A stretch of DNA of 64,000 nt, taken from PALSA-612 sp963791225 (lineage in GTDB: Bacteria > Actinomycetota > Thermoleophilia > Gaiellales > Gaiellaceae). Of the stretch, positions 28,239 through 36,735 are shown piece after piece. Within the stretch, counting starts at the first letter, position 1, and the number at the start of each line of letters is the position of its first letter. The stretch is from contig CAWBRV010000003.1 of the NCBI GenBank assembly GCA_963791225.1, positions 744,001 through 808,000 of the forward strand, given 5' to 3'. The position numbers and the translations under genes were made by a program. The notes under the pieces were generated by a model. It was not told the origin of the DNA, made no database searches, and was given only the letters and a program-made list of their open reading frames with translations.

Positions 28239-28796
28239 ATGAAGGTCCTCGGCATCAGCGGCAGCCTGCGCGGCGACTCGCACAACACGGCCCTGCTGCA
28301 CGCCGCGGCCGAGCTCCTGCCGGACGGCGTCGAGCTCGAGCTCTTCGACGGTCTCAAGGCCGTGCCGCCGTACGACGAGGACGACGACGTCGAGCCGGCG
28401 CCGGCGGCGGTCGCGGACCTGCGCGACGAGCTCGCCGGCGCCGACGCCGTACTGTTCGCGACGCCCGAGTACAACCACTCCGTGCCCGGGCACCTCAAGA
28501 ACGCGATCGACTGGGCCTCCCGTCCCCTGGTGACGAACCCGCTACGGAACATGCCGGTCGCCGTCGTGGGCGCGAGCAAGGGAGCCTTCGGCGCCGTTTG
28601 GGCGCAAGCCGAGCTGCGCAAGGTGCTGGCCGCGACCGGCGCGCGCGTCGTCGACGGCGAGGTCGCCGTCGGGCACGCGCACGACCGTTTCGACGTCGAT
28701 GGTCGCCTCACGGACGAGGCGCTGCGAGAGCAGTTCGCCGAGGTCGTCGCGACGCTCGTCGCAGTCGCGCGGGCCAGGGAGCTGATCGCCGCCTAA
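28239..28796 (+). CDS. NADPH-dependent FMN reductase / quinone-reductase-like flavoprotein
   Basis: 185 residues from ATG 28239. The flavodoxin-like FMN loop GISGSLRGDSHNTALLHAAA and the conserved LFATPEYNHSVPGHLKNAID with W mark the NAD(P)H-FMN reductase/ChrR family, which reduces quinones, azo dyes or chromate in vitro. Two bases after yceI and divergent from a MarR regulator, suggesting a small stress operon. Confidence 0.93.
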   Translation: MKVLGISGSLRGDSHNTALLHAAAELLPDGVELELFDGLKAVPPYDEDDDVEPAPAAVADLRDELAGADAVLFATPEYNHSVPGHLKNAIDWASRPLVTNPLRNMPVAVVGASKGAFGAVWAQAELRKVLAATGARVVDGEVAVGHAHDRFDVDGRLTDEALREQFAEVVATLVAVARARELIAA

Positions 28797-28805
28797 CCTG
28801 TCGGC

Positions 28806-29588
28806 ATGGTCGAGCCACCGCCGTACGCGACGTCCGCGGTCGAGGTCGTCCGGCTGCCGGGCGTCGGCCCCGAGCGCGACCGGGTTGCGGTCGAGGAGCC
28901 GCTCGAGATCCGCGTGAACGGCGAGGCGGTCGCGGTCACGATGCGCACGCCCGGGCATGACGAGGAGCTTGCGCTCGGCTTCTGCCTCTCGGAGGGGATC
29001 GCGCCCGTCGCCGCGCGCCTTCCAGCCGACCTGGCCGCCAACACCGTCGAGGTCGACGCGCCCGGGTTCGACACGACGAGGCTCCGGCGGAGCTTCTTCA
29101 CGTCGTCGTCGTGCGGCGTCTGCGGGAAGGGCGCGCTCGAGGCTGTCGCCGTCGAGGCGCCGTCGGTCCACGCGGACTGGGCCGTTCGCCCGTCGCTCGT
29201 CTCCACGTTGCCGGAGCTGCTGCGCTCGGGCCAGAGCGCATTCGCGGTGACGGGTGGGATCCACGCGACGGGCCTGTTCGACCGCGAGGGCACGCTCCGG
29301 TGCGTCCGCGAGGACGTCGGGCGCCACAACGCGATGGACAAGGTGATCGGGTGGGCGTTCGGCGAGGATCTGCTGCCGCTCTCGGACGCCATTCTCTGCG
29401 TGAGCGGCCGGCTCTCGTTCGAGCTCGTCCAGAAGGCTGCGGTCGCGGGCTGCCCGCTCCTCGTCGCGGTCGGGGCGCCGTCGAGCCTCGCAGTCGACCT
29501 GGCCGCCGACCGCGGGGTCACGCTCTGCGGCTTCGTCAGGGGCGACCGCGTGAACGTCTACACGTGCACGTGGCGCCTGAGCGACTGA
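28806..29588 (+). CDS. fdhD: FdhD, sulfurtransferase for formate dehydrogenase maturation
   Basis: 260 residues; N-terminal DPPR-like region EEPLEIRVNGEAVAVTMRTP, GHDEELALGFCLSEGI, the essential double-cysteine loop SSSCGVCGKGALEAV, GIHATGLFDREGTLRCVRED and VGRHNAMDKVIGWAF, all standard for FdhD. It transfers sulfur to the molybdenum or tungsten cofactor of formate dehydrogenase. TAACCT lies six bases before the ATG. It overlaps mobA, and a selenocysteine tRNA is encoded 7 kb away, which fits a Sec-containing formate dehydrogenase elsewhere in the genome. Confidence 0.96.
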   Translation: MVEPPPYATSAVEVVRLPGVGPERDRVAVEEPLEIRVNGEAVAVTMRTPGHDEELALGFCLSEGIAPVAARLPADLAANTVEVDAPGFDTTRLRRSFFTSSSCGVCGKGALEAVAVEAPSVHADWAVRPSLVSTLPELLRSGQSAFAVTGGIHATGLFDREGTLRCVREDVGRHNAMDKVIGWAFGEDLLPLSDAILCVSGRLSFELVQKAAVAGCPLLVAVGAPSSLAVDLAADRGVTLCGFVRGDRVNVYTCTWRLSD

Positions 29589-30163
29589 CCGGCATCCTGC
29601 TCGTCGGCGGCGCATCGACGCGGTTCGGCTCGCCGAAGGCACTCGCGATCCTCGACGGCGAGACGCTCGCGGATCGCGCCTGGCGTACGCTCGGCGAGGC
29701 GTGCGACGAGCGGATCGCGGTCGGGAAGGTCGCCGACGGGCTCGAGCTCCCGTTCCCCGTCCTCGACGACGGGTCCGAGCTTCGCGCCCCGATCGCCGGC
29801 GTCGTCGCCGGGCTCGCCGCGTCGGGAAGCGATCTCTGCGTGTTCCTGCCGGTCGACTGCCCGCTCGTCGACGCGCGCCTGCTCGAGGGGCTTGCGGTGG
29901 CGTGCGAGGGAGTCGACGCAGCCGTGCCGCAAACCGGCCCGCTCCCGGGCGCGTACCGAAGGTCGGCGCTCCCGGCGCTGCAACGGCGGCTCGCCGCGGA
30001 GCGCCTCTCCCTTCGCGACGCCTTGACCGAACTCGACACCCGCACGGTCGAGCTGGACGAGGCTCTCCTGACCAACGTCAACACCGTTGACGACCTGCAA
30101 CGCCTCTTGACGGTGCCTGGCACCTACCCGGCTCGCGCCAGGCACGTGCCCGGCACGAACTAG
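29570..30163 (+). CDS. mobA: Molybdenum cofactor guanylyltransferase
   Basis: 197 residues from GTG 29570, overlapping the fdhD 3' end by 19 bases. The nucleotidyltransferase signature GILLVGGASTRFGSPKAL, metal site FLPVDCPLVD, and AAVPQTGPLPGAYRRSAL are typical of MobA. The product attaches GMP to molybdopterin for enzymes such as formate dehydrogenase. The last 17 residues (TVPGTYPARARHVPGTN) derive from palindromic GGTGCCTGGCACC-type DNA and probably are not part of the conserved fold. The 3' end overlaps convergent purA by four bases. Confidence 0.92.
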   Translation: MAPERLTGILLVGGASTRFGSPKALAILDGETLADRAWRTLGEACDERIAVGKVADGLELPFPVLDDGSELRAPIAGVVAGLAASGSDLCVFLPVDCPLVDARLLEGLAVACEGVDAAVPQTGPLPGAYRRSALPALQRRLAAERLSLRDALTELDTRTVELDEALLTNVNTVDDLQRLLTVPGTYPARARHVPGTN

Positions 30164-31461
30164 CGGGCGAGCGAGGCCGCGACGCCGCCCGAGCCGGCGA
30201 GGACGCGCTCGCGCGCGGCGCCCGTCCCGACGAGCGTGACCGGCACGTCGAGCTCGCGCTCGACGAAGCTGACGTAACGGCGCGCCGCCTCGGGGAGGTC
30301 GTCGAGCTCCTCGGCCTCGCCGATCGGCTGCTCCCACCCGGGCAGTACCTCGTAGATCGGCGCCGCCTGGTGGAAGTCGCTCTGGTGCGCGGGGAAGTCG
30401 GCGGTCTCCGATCCGTCGCGGAGCCGGTACCGGACGCAGACGGGGATCTCGGCGAAGTCCGAGAGGACGTCCAGCTTCGTCAACGCGAGCGCGGTGAAGC
30501 CGGAGAGCCGGGCGGCGTAGCGCAGCCCGACGAGATCGAGCCAGCCGCAGCGGCGCTGGCGGCCCGTGACCGTGCCGTACTCGGCGCCGAGCTCACGGAC
30601 GCGGTCCTGGTCCGGCCCCTCGATCTCGGTCGGGAACGGGCCCTCGCCCACCCGCGTCACGTACGCCTTCGCGACGCCGACGACCGCGTCGATGCGGGTC
30701 GGGCCGATGCCGATGCCGGTCGCGGCCTCGCCGGCGATCGGGTTCGACGAGGTGACGAAGGGGTAGGTGCCGTGGTCGAGGTCGAGGAGGCTCGCCTGCC
30801 CGCCCTCGAACAGGACGTGCTTTCCGTCCCGGAGCGCGCGGTCGACGAAGAGCGACGTGTCCGTGATGTGCGGTCGCAGGCGCTTCGCGTACGCCTCATA
30901 GGTGTCGGCGATCTCGTCGAGGTCGAGCGGCTCGAGCCCGTAGACCCGCTCGAGCCAGACGTTCTTCTCGGCGAGCGCGACCTCGATCTTCTGGCGCAGG
31001 ATCTTCGCGTCGAGCACGTCCTGGACGCGGATGCCGATGCGTGCCGCCTTGTCGGCGTAGGCCGGGCCGATGCCGCGCTTCGTCGTTCCGATCTGGAGCT
31101 TGCCGAGCCGTCGCTCGGACGCCGCGTCGAGCACGACGTGCCAGGGCATGATCAGGTGCGCGTTGCCGGAGAGGTGGATCCGCTCGAGCGGGATGCCGCG
31201 GCGGGCAGCGTCGTCCACCTCCTCGACGAAGACCGCCGGGTCGACCACGCAGCCGGCCCCGAGGACGCAGTCCTTGCCGCGGACGATGCCCGACGGCATC
31301 TGGCGAAACTTGAACGTCTCCCCGTCGACGACGATCGTGTGCCCCGCGTTGGGGCCGCCGTTGTAGCGGCAGACGACATCCGAGTGCTGGGCGAGCAGGT
31401 CGACGATCTTGCCTTTGCCCTCGTCTCCCCACTGCGCCCCGACGATCACGGTCGCGGGCAC
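30160..31461 (-). CDS. purA: Adenylosuccinate synthetase
   Basis: 433 residues from GTG 31461 (VPATVIVGAQWGDEGKGKIV). P-loop GAQWGDEGKGK, GPNAGHTIVVDGE, the IGTTKRGIGPAYADK segment, LFEGGQASLLDLDHGTYPFV and the GTP-specificity TKLDVLSD are all intact. It catalyses IMP to adenylosuccinate. Located downstream of dnaB with a small gene between, a common actinobacterial order. Confidence 0.96.
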   Translation of the reverse strand: MPATVIVGAQWGDEGKGKIVDLLAQHSDVVCRYNGGPNAGHTIVVDGETFKFRQMPSGIVRGKDCVLGAGCVVDPAVFVEEVDDAARRGIPLERIHLSGNAHLIMPWHVVLDAASERRLGKLQIGTTKRGIGPAYADKAARIGIRVQDVLDAKILRQKIEVALAEKNVWLERVYGLEPLDLDEIADTYEAYAKRLRPHITDTSLFVDRALRDGKHVLFEGGQASLLDLDHGTYPFVTSSNPIAGEAATGIGIGPTRIDAVVGVAKAYVTRVGEGPFPTEIEGPDQDRVRELGAEYGTVTGRQRRCGWLDLVGLRYAARLSGFTALALTKLDVLSDFAEIPVCVRYRLRDGSETADFPAHQSDFHQAAPIYEVLPGWEQPIGEAEELDDLPEAARRYVSFVERELDVPVTLVGTGAARERVLAGSGGVAASLAR

Positions 31462-31545
31462 GACCGCAGTGTGCCAGCCTTCCCGGCCGAGGGGCGAGTC
31501 CAGCCTTCCCGGCCGAGGGTCGGTTCGGTGCACTCGGTGGTCGGC

Positions 31546-31752
31546 TCAGGCTGCCGCGGCCGGTGCGCGGGTGATGCGCTTGACGCGGACGCGATGGCCG
31601 CGCCAGCAGGTCACGAACCCGACGTCTGCATCCATGCGCAAGTTGCCCTGCACGATCGCCGGCGGCGTCCGCCGGTCGAGCTCGCACGCCTCGCAGGGTT
31701 CCGCGAACGCACTCGCACTCGGTCTGACCCAGATGACTTGCCGTGTCTCCGT
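31546..31752 (-). CDS. Small conserved CxxC protein between dnaB and purA
   Basis: Found by translating the gap between dnaB and purA. The frame reads ETRQVIWVRPSASAFAEPCE, ACELDRRTPPAIVQGNLRMD, ADVGFVTCWRGHRVRVKRIT, RAPAAAA, then TGA 31546-31548. The balanced composition and ordered CxxC motif suggest a real protein, possibly a small zinc-binding one. A strong AAAGGAGGG lies four bases before an ACG (31752) that would start it (about 68 residues); no ATG, GTG or TTG is available nearby, so either ACG initiates or one base is wrong. No family recognised. Confidence 0.6.
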   Translation of the reverse strand, partial: TETRQVIWVRPSASAFAEPCEACELDRRTPPAIVQGNLRMDADVGFVTCWRGHRVRVKRITRAPAAAA

Positions 31753-31774
31753 CTGCCCTCCTTTCTCCTCCTCG

Positions 31775-33133
31775 TCATGCCGCCAGGTCTGCGAACTTCG
31801 CGAACCGCTTCAGGAACGAGAGCTTGATCGAGTCCGTCGGGCCGTTCCGGTGCTTGGCCAGGTGCACCTCGGCGAGCCCCTGCTGGTCGGTCGACTCCGG
31901 GTTGTAGTACTCGTCGCGGTAGATGAACATCACGAGGTCGGCGTCCTGCTCGAGCGACCCCGACTCGCGCAGGTCGGAAAGGATCGGCCGCTTGTCGTGC
32001 CGCTGCTCGACCGCACGGGAGAGTTGCGAGAGGGCCAGGATCGGCACGTCGAGGTCGCGTGCGAGCACCTTGAGCGAGCGCGAGATCTGCGACACCTCCT
32101 GCACACGGTTCTCGGCGTTCGAGCCGGAGGTCATCAGCTGCAGGTAGTCGACGATGATCAGGCCGAGGCTCGGCTCGCGCATCTTCAGCCGGCGCGCCTT
32201 CGAGCGGATCTCCATCATCGTGATCGACCCAGTGTCGTCGACCCAAACGGGCGCCTTCGAGAGCCGGTCGCAGGCGGCAGTGAGCCGCGGCCAGTCGTCG
32301 GGGGCGAGGTTCCCGGACCGCAGCCGCTGCGACTCGACCTTTGCCTCGGAGCACATGAGCCGCTGCGTCACCTCCGACTTCGACATCTCCAGCGTGAACA
32401 GGGCCACGGGCGTCTCCGTCCGGACCGCCAGGTTGGCTGCCATGCAGAGCGCTAGGCCCGACTTGCCCATGCTCGGGCGCGCCGCGAGGATGATCAGGTT
32501 GCCCGGCTGGAAGCCCGACGTGAGCTTGTCGAGGTCGCGGAAGCCGGATGGGACGCCCGTGATGTCGGCCCCCGACTCGTAGAGCGCCGTGATCCGCTCG
32601 AAGCTCTCCTTGAGCAGCTCCTCGATGTGGCTGAAGTCGCCCGCGACTCGCGACTGCGAGAGGTCGAAGATGATCTGCTCCGCGCGGTCGACGAGCTCTG
32701 TCGCCTCCTCGCCCTCGCGGTCCATGCCGAGCCGAGCGATCTCGCTGCCGGCCCTGATCAGTCCGCGGAGCGTCGCCATCTCGCGCACGATCCGCGCGTA
32801 GTGGCCGGCGTTCGCCGCCGCCGGGACGAGTGCCGCGAGCTCGTGGACGCGGACCTTGCCGCCGACGTCCTCGAGCTCGCCGCGGCGCTCGAGCTCGTCG
32901 ACGAGCGTGATCGCGTCGACCGGCTCGCCACGGCCGTAGAGGGCGAGCGCAGCCCGGTAGATCTTGGCGTGGCTCTCGCGGTAGAAATCGGTGGCCGAGA
33001 GCGCCTCGCTGACCGCCCCGATCGCGCCGGGGGAGAGCATCATCGCGCCGAGGACGGACTCCTCAGCATCGAGGTTTTGCGGCGGGACCGGAGCGGTCGG
33101 CGCGGCGCTCGCTGTTTGAGCCATTGGCTGCAT
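31775..33133 (-). CDS. dnaB: Replicative DNA helicase
   Basis: 452 residues, normal DnaB length. N-terminal domain PPQNLDAEESVLGAMMLSPG; linker; RecA-like domain with Walker A AARPSMGKSGLALCMA, Walker B LGLIIVDYLQLM, SRSLKVLARDLDVPILALSQ, and arginine-finger region HLAKHRNGPTDSIKLSFL. No intein interrupts it, unlike many actinobacterial dnaB genes. GAGGAGG precedes ATG 33133 (an ATG three codons in is also possible). Downstream of rplI with a 210-base spacer. Confidence 0.97.
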   Translation of the reverse strand: MQPMAQTASAAPTAPVPPQNLDAEESVLGAMMLSPGAIGAVSEALSATDFYRESHAKIYRAALALYGRGEPVDAITLVDELERRGELEDVGGKVRVHELAALVPAAANAGHYARIVREMATLRGLIRAGSEIARLGMDREGEEATELVDRAEQIIFDLSQSRVAGDFSHIEELLKESFERITALYESGADITGVPSGFRDLDKLTSGFQPGNLIILAARPSMGKSGLALCMAANLAVRTETPVALFTLEMSKSEVTQRLMCSEAKVESQRLRSGNLAPDDWPRLTAACDRLSKAPVWVDDTGSITMMEIRSKARRLKMREPSLGLIIVDYLQLMTSGSNAENRVQEVSQISRSLKVLARDLDVPILALSQLSRAVEQRHDKRPILSDLRESGSLEQDADLVMFIYRDEYYNPESTDQQGLAEVHLAKHRNGPTDSIKLSFLKRFAKFADLAA

Positions 33134-33343
33134 GATCCACCTCCTCGCGCCCTTCGGCCACCCTGTGGAGACTGTTCAGTCCAGACCCGAAAGGCGTTGA
33201 CGTGCAGGGACAAAGGAACACATGTTCCCTCACGGGGCGGACGGACCAGTGGAAGAAAACCCCGCTCTACGCGGGAAGTTCAGCCGCAATTCCACAGGCG
33301 TCCACAGGAGTTCTCAACATCTGTGGACTGCGGCGCGGACGAG

Positions 33344-34051
33344 CTACGCGGCGGGCTCGGAGCCCGCGTCGTCTTCCGGCTCGGGTGTGGCCGTTTCGGC
33401 CTGCGTCTCGGGTGCCGGTGAGGTCTCGACCTCGGCCTCCGGCTCGGCGGCGGCCTCGGGCTCCGGCTCGGCTTCCTCCACCTCGAGGATCTCGGCGAGC
33501 TCGGCGGCGGCCTGCTCGGACGCGACGGCTGCCTGCTCGGAGGCGGCGGCCTCGGCGGCCGCGGCGGCCTCGAGCTCCTCCTCCGGAGGCAGCTCGCCGC
33601 CCTCCGGGACGACCAGCGTCTTCACCTCGACGCGCACGTCCTGGAAGACGTCGATCGCGACGGCGTAGCGGCCGATCCGCTTGATCGGCTCGGGCAGGTC
33701 GATCTTGCGCCGGTCGACGCGGATCTTGCGCGTCCGCCACAGCTCGTCGGCAACGTCGGTGGACGTGACCGAGCCGAACAGCGAGCCCGTGGGCCCGGAC
33801 TTGACCTCGAAGCTCAGCACCGTCTTCTCGAGCACGGCTGCGATCTCGCGCGCCTGCTCGACGTCACGTGCCTCGTGCCGCGCGCGCTGGGTCTCGCGCC
33901 GCTCGAGCTCGGCGACCTTGGCGGGTGTCGCCGTCTCGGCCAGCTTGCGGGGCAGCAGGTAGTTCCGCGCGTAGCCGCGCGCGACCGAGACGACCTCGCC
34001 GCGGAGACCGACCTTGTCGACGTCCTGCAGGAGGATGACCTCCGTTGGCAC
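33344..34051 (-). CDS. rplI: Ribosomal protein L9 with long acidic C-terminal extension
   Basis: 235 residues from GTG 34051, whereas L9 is usually about 150. The N-terminal L9 signature is intact (GLRGEVVSVARGYARNYLLP and RKLAET), as is the C-terminal L9 domain (GSLFGSVTSTDVADELWRTR and KIDLPEPIKRIGRYAVAIDV). Beyond residue 150 comes an 80-residue Ala/Glu/Pro-rich tail of low complexity. The start overlaps the rpsR stop by one base (TAGTG). Confidence 0.95.
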   Translation of the reverse strand: MPTEVILLQDVDKVGLRGEVVSVARGYARNYLLPRKLAETATPAKVAELERRETQRARHEARDVEQAREIAAVLEKTVLSFEVKSGPTGSLFGSVTSTDVADELWRTRKIRVDRRKIDLPEPIKRIGRYAVAIDVFQDVRVEVKTLVVPEGGELPPEEELEAAAAAEAAASEQAAVASEQAAAELAEILEVEEAEPEPEAAAEPEAEVETSPAPETQAETATPEPEDDAGSEPAA

Positions 34052-34320
34052 TAACGCTCCCCCACGTACGGCAGTAGCGCCATCTCGCGCGCCCGCTTGA
34101 CCGCGATCGCGATCTGCACCTGGTGCCGCCGGCACGCCCCGGTGATGCGGCGCGAGCGGATCTTGCCCTTCTCGGAGATGAAGCGGCGGAGCTGGTTCAG
34201 GTCCTTGTAGTCGACGTCCTGGATCTTGTGGCGGCAGAAGTGGCAGTTGCGCTTCCGCGCCTGGCCTTCCTTGAGATTGGGCCGCCGTCCGGTCGAGCGT
34301 CGTTCTGTTTGCTTGGCCAT
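34051..34320 (-). CDS. rpsR: Ribosomal protein S18
   Basis: An 89-residue S18 with a metal-binding-type N-terminus (NCHFCRHKIQDVDYKDLNQL) and conserved FISEKGKIRSRRITGACRRH. The cysteines CHFC, plus one before RRH, suggest the zinc-binding (C+) paralogue. Lies between ssb and rplI in the standard order. Confidence 0.97.
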   Translation of the reverse strand: MAKQTERRSTGRRPNLKEGQARKRNCHFCRHKIQDVDYKDLNQLRRFISEKGKIRSRRITGACRRHQVQIAIAVKRAREMALLPYVGER

Positions 34321-34328
34321 GCCTCTCC

Positions 34329-34766
34329 TCAGAAGGGGATGTCGTCGTCGGATGCGGAGCCGCCGAAGTCGGCGTCGGCTGCGGTCGCCGCGCCCGCTCC
34401 CTCGGGAACGAACTGGGTGCGACCCTCGCCGTCGCCGCGGCTGCCGAGGAACTGGACGTTCTCGGCGATGATCTCGACCGCCTGCCGCTTGGTGCCGTCC
34501 TGGGCCTCCCACTCACGCCAGTCGAGCCGGCCGTCGATGCCGATCGGGCGGCCCTTGGCGAGGTACTGCGCGCAGCTCTCGCCCTGGTTCCCCCACACGG
34601 TGACGTCGAAGTAGTTCGGCTTGTCGACCCACTGGCCGGTGCCGTCCTTCTGGCGGGTGTTGACGGCCACGCGCAGCTTGCAGACGGCGGTGCCGCTCGG
34701 CGTGTGCCGGAGCTCGGGGTCCCGGGTCAGGTTGCCGACCAGGATCACGCGGTTGATGTTGGCCAT
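34329..34766 (-). CDS. ssb: Single-stranded DNA-binding protein
   Basis: 145 residues: OB fold starting MANINRVILVGNLTRDPELR, YFDVTVWGNQGESCAQYLAK and GRPIGIDGRLDWREWE, a Gly-rich linker, and the acidic tip DDDIPF that recruits partner proteins. ATG 34766 overlaps the rpsF stop (TAATG), so ssb is translationally coupled to rpsF. Confidence 0.97.
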   Translation of the reverse strand: MANINRVILVGNLTRDPELRHTPSGTAVCKLRVAVNTRQKDGTGQWVDKPNYFDVTVWGNQGESCAQYLAKGRPIGIDGRLDWREWEAQDGTKRQAVEIIAENVQFLGSRGDGEGRTQFVPEGAGAATAADADFGGSASDDDIPF

Positions 34767-35137
34767 TACTCCTCCCCTTCCTCGGCCGCAGCGACGGGCG
34801 CCTCGGCAGGCGGCGGCGCGCCGACGGGCGCAGCGGTCGCGCGGCGGTGCTGGGCCGGCCGGCGGGTCGCCATGTGGCGCATGACGCCGTCCGTGATCTT
34901 GAGCACGCGGCTGACCTCGTCGAGCGTCTCGGGCGTCGAGCGAAAGGTCAGCAGGTGGTAGGCCCCATCGGACTTGTGGTCGATCTCGTACGCGAGCCGA
35001 CGCCGACCCCAGGGCTCGTGCGCCTCCCATTCGCCCTCGTGCTTCGTCACGAGCTCTTGCGTGCGCGTGAGGATCTCGCCCTGTCGCTCGTCCGGGAGCT
35101 CGGGGTCGAGCATCAGCAGAATCTCGTAGTCGTTCAT
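34766..35137 (-). CDS. rpsF: Ribosomal protein S6
   Basis: A 123-residue S6: MNDYEILLMLDPELPDERQG, WGRRRLAYEIDHKSDGAYHL, TPETLDEVSRVLKITDGVMR. An Ala/Pro/Glu-rich tail of about 25 residues follows. GGGAAGGAGC lies just before ATG 35137. First gene of rpsF-ssb-rpsR-rplI. Confidence 0.97.
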   Translation of the reverse strand: MNDYEILLMLDPELPDERQGEILTRTQELVTKHEGEWEAHEPWGRRRLAYEIDHKSDGAYHLLTFRSTPETLDEVSRVLKITDGVMRHMATRRPAQHRRATAAPVGAPPPAEAPVAAAEEGEE

Positions 35138-35252
35138 CTCCCGTGTAGCTCCTTCCCTTGGTCTGAGGCGGCCCCGCCTTCTGGCGCGTCGGCTCCGGGA
35201 AAGCCGGCGCTGGGCGTGGCGAGAAGACGCGACACTGTAGCATCGGGCCGGA

Positions 35253-35543
35253 ATGAGACGGCGTCTCTTCTGGCTCATCGCGCTGGCCGGTCTGGGCTGG
35301 CTGTGGCTGCGCCGGGGTGCGCGGCGGCCTCAGCCGGTCGTCGACATCCCGCCTGCCGGTGGCCCCGCCGACGACCCCGCCGAGGAGCTTCGCCGCAAGC
35401 TGGACGAGACGAAGGGGCGCGACGAGGAGTCAGCGGAGTCTCCCGCTCCGGCCGGCGCGGAGGATCTCGACGCGAAGCGCCAGGAAGTGCACGACCGCGC
35501 CCGCTCGGCCGCCGACGAGATGCGCGGCTCGAGCTCCGACTGA
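35253..35543 (+). CDS. Small membrane-anchored hypothetical protein
   Basis: 96 residues: one N-terminal transmembrane helix (RRRLFWLIALAGLGWLWLRR) and an acidic, probably disordered cytoplasmic tail (DPAEELRRKLDETKGRDEES ... RARSAADEMRGSSSD). TAGCAT lies nine bases before the ATG. Divergent from rpsF. No family recognised; likely real by coding bias and promoter position. Confidence 0.72.
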   Translation: MRRRLFWLIALAGLGWLWLRRGARRPQPVVDIPPAGGPADDPAEELRRKLDETKGRDEESAESPAPAGAEDLDAKRQEVHDRARSAADEMRGSSSD

Positions 35544-35640
35544 GCGGCGATCCGGCGCCGTCGTCCCATAGCCCCACCCTGGGTGGGGAAGAGAACCGCC
35601 CGCCACCCGCGGTGAGCGTACCCCCGAAATCCGCACGAGA

Positions 35641-36672
35641 ATGAGACGTCTTCGTGCCGATTCTGTGACCTTTCGTCCACAGGCGAGGACGGGGCTCCTG
35701 TGGATCGGGCTCGGCGTCAGCGCGGTCTTCGCCTACCTGGCCGTGCGCGGCGTCGACCTCGATCAGGTGTGGAGCGCCCTCGGCGAGTGCCGCTGGTGGA
35801 CGCTCGTGCCCGCGTTCTGCCTGCTCGTGCTCGCGAACCTCGTCCGGGCGTGGCGCTGGCAGCTCCAGTTCACCCGGGCCACGCGGCCGCGCTTCTGGCC
35901 GGCCTTGAGCGCGCTCCTCGTCGGCACGTTCTTCAACAACGTCCTTCCGGCCCGGGCCGGAGAGGCCGCGCAGGTCATGGCGCTCCGGCGCAGCTCGCGC
36001 ACCTCGGTCTCGGAGACGGCGGCCACCGTCCTCGCCGGTCGGGTCTGGGACGTCCTCTCCGTCCTCGTCATGCTCTTCTGCCTCGCCGCGTGGCTTCCGC
36101 CGGTTTCGTGGCTCCGCGCCGCGGTCTACCTCGCAATCGGGCTCGTCGTCGGGCTCGTGGTCGTCATCGCGTCCGGTCGGCGCCTGCTCCGCTTCGTGCT
36201 GCGCCCGCTCGCGCTGCTCCCTTTCCTGACGCGGGACCAGACGGACACCGCCGCCGCCGGCGTGTGGCGTGGCCTCGTGTCGGTGCGCCGGCCGGTACCA
36301 GCCCTGATCGCCTTCACGCTGACGACGGCGTCCTGGGTGCTGTTCGGGCTTTCCAACTGGTTCGTGCTCGAGGGGTTCTCACTCGGCCTGTCGCCGCTCG
36401 CGGGGATCCTCGTCTCGATCGCGCTCGCGCTCGCGATGATCCTGCCGTCGGCGCCGGCGTCGATCGGGGTCTTCGAGGCCGCGGTGCTGCTCGCGCTGAA
36501 GCCCTACGGCGTGCCGAAGCCCGACGCGCTCTCGGCCGGCATCGTCCTGCACGCGCTCAATCTCTTCCCGTACCTCGTCGCCGGTGCCGTCTGCCTCCGG
36601 CTCGAGGCCGCCGGTCGGCGGTACGCACCCGACGGAGCGGCCGGGCCTGACGGCACTGCTCTGCACCAGTGA
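35641..36672 (+). CDS. UPF0104/lysylphosphatidylglycerol-synthase-TM-like flippase protein
   Basis: 343 residues with about eight transmembrane helices. The hallmarks of the AglD/LPG-synthase TM family (pfam03706 type) are present: ANLVRAWRWQLQF, VGTFFNNVLPARAGEAAQVM, and AMILPSAPASIGVFEAAVLL with ALKPYGV. Such proteins are proposed lipid or polyprenyl-glycan flippases. Two relatives lie nearby, a C-terminal fragment at 37503-37778 and an intact one at 40524-41564. Ends just before the selenocysteine tRNA. Confidence 0.9.
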   Translation: MRRLRADSVTFRPQARTGLLWIGLGVSAVFAYLAVRGVDLDQVWSALGECRWWTLVPAFCLLVLANLVRAWRWQLQFTRATRPRFWPALSALLVGTFFNNVLPARAGEAAQVMALRRSSRTSVSETAATVLAGRVWDVLSVLVMLFCLAAWLPPVSWLRAAVYLAIGLVVGLVVVIASGRRLLRFVLRPLALLPFLTRDQTDTAAAGVWRGLVSVRRPVPALIAFTLTTASWVLFGLSNWFVLEGFSLGLSPLAGILVSIALALAMILPSAPASIGVFEAAVLLALKPYGVPKPDALSAGIVLHALNLFPYLVAGAVCLRLEAAGRRYAPDGAAGPDGTALHQ

Positions 36673-36735
36673 AACGGCCGGCATCGGCCGCCACTCGCGA
36701 GATGCGCGAAGCGTCGACAGCGATACGCTCCTGAC

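Noticed and set aside
31474..31519. 20-bp direct repeat (CCAGCCTTCCCGGCCGAGGG) as a regulatory site
   Set aside because: Two copies only, in the short gap between purA and the small CxxC gene; more simply a local duplication.
31775..33133. Intein in dnaB
   Set aside because: The helicase motifs are continuous and the protein has normal length.
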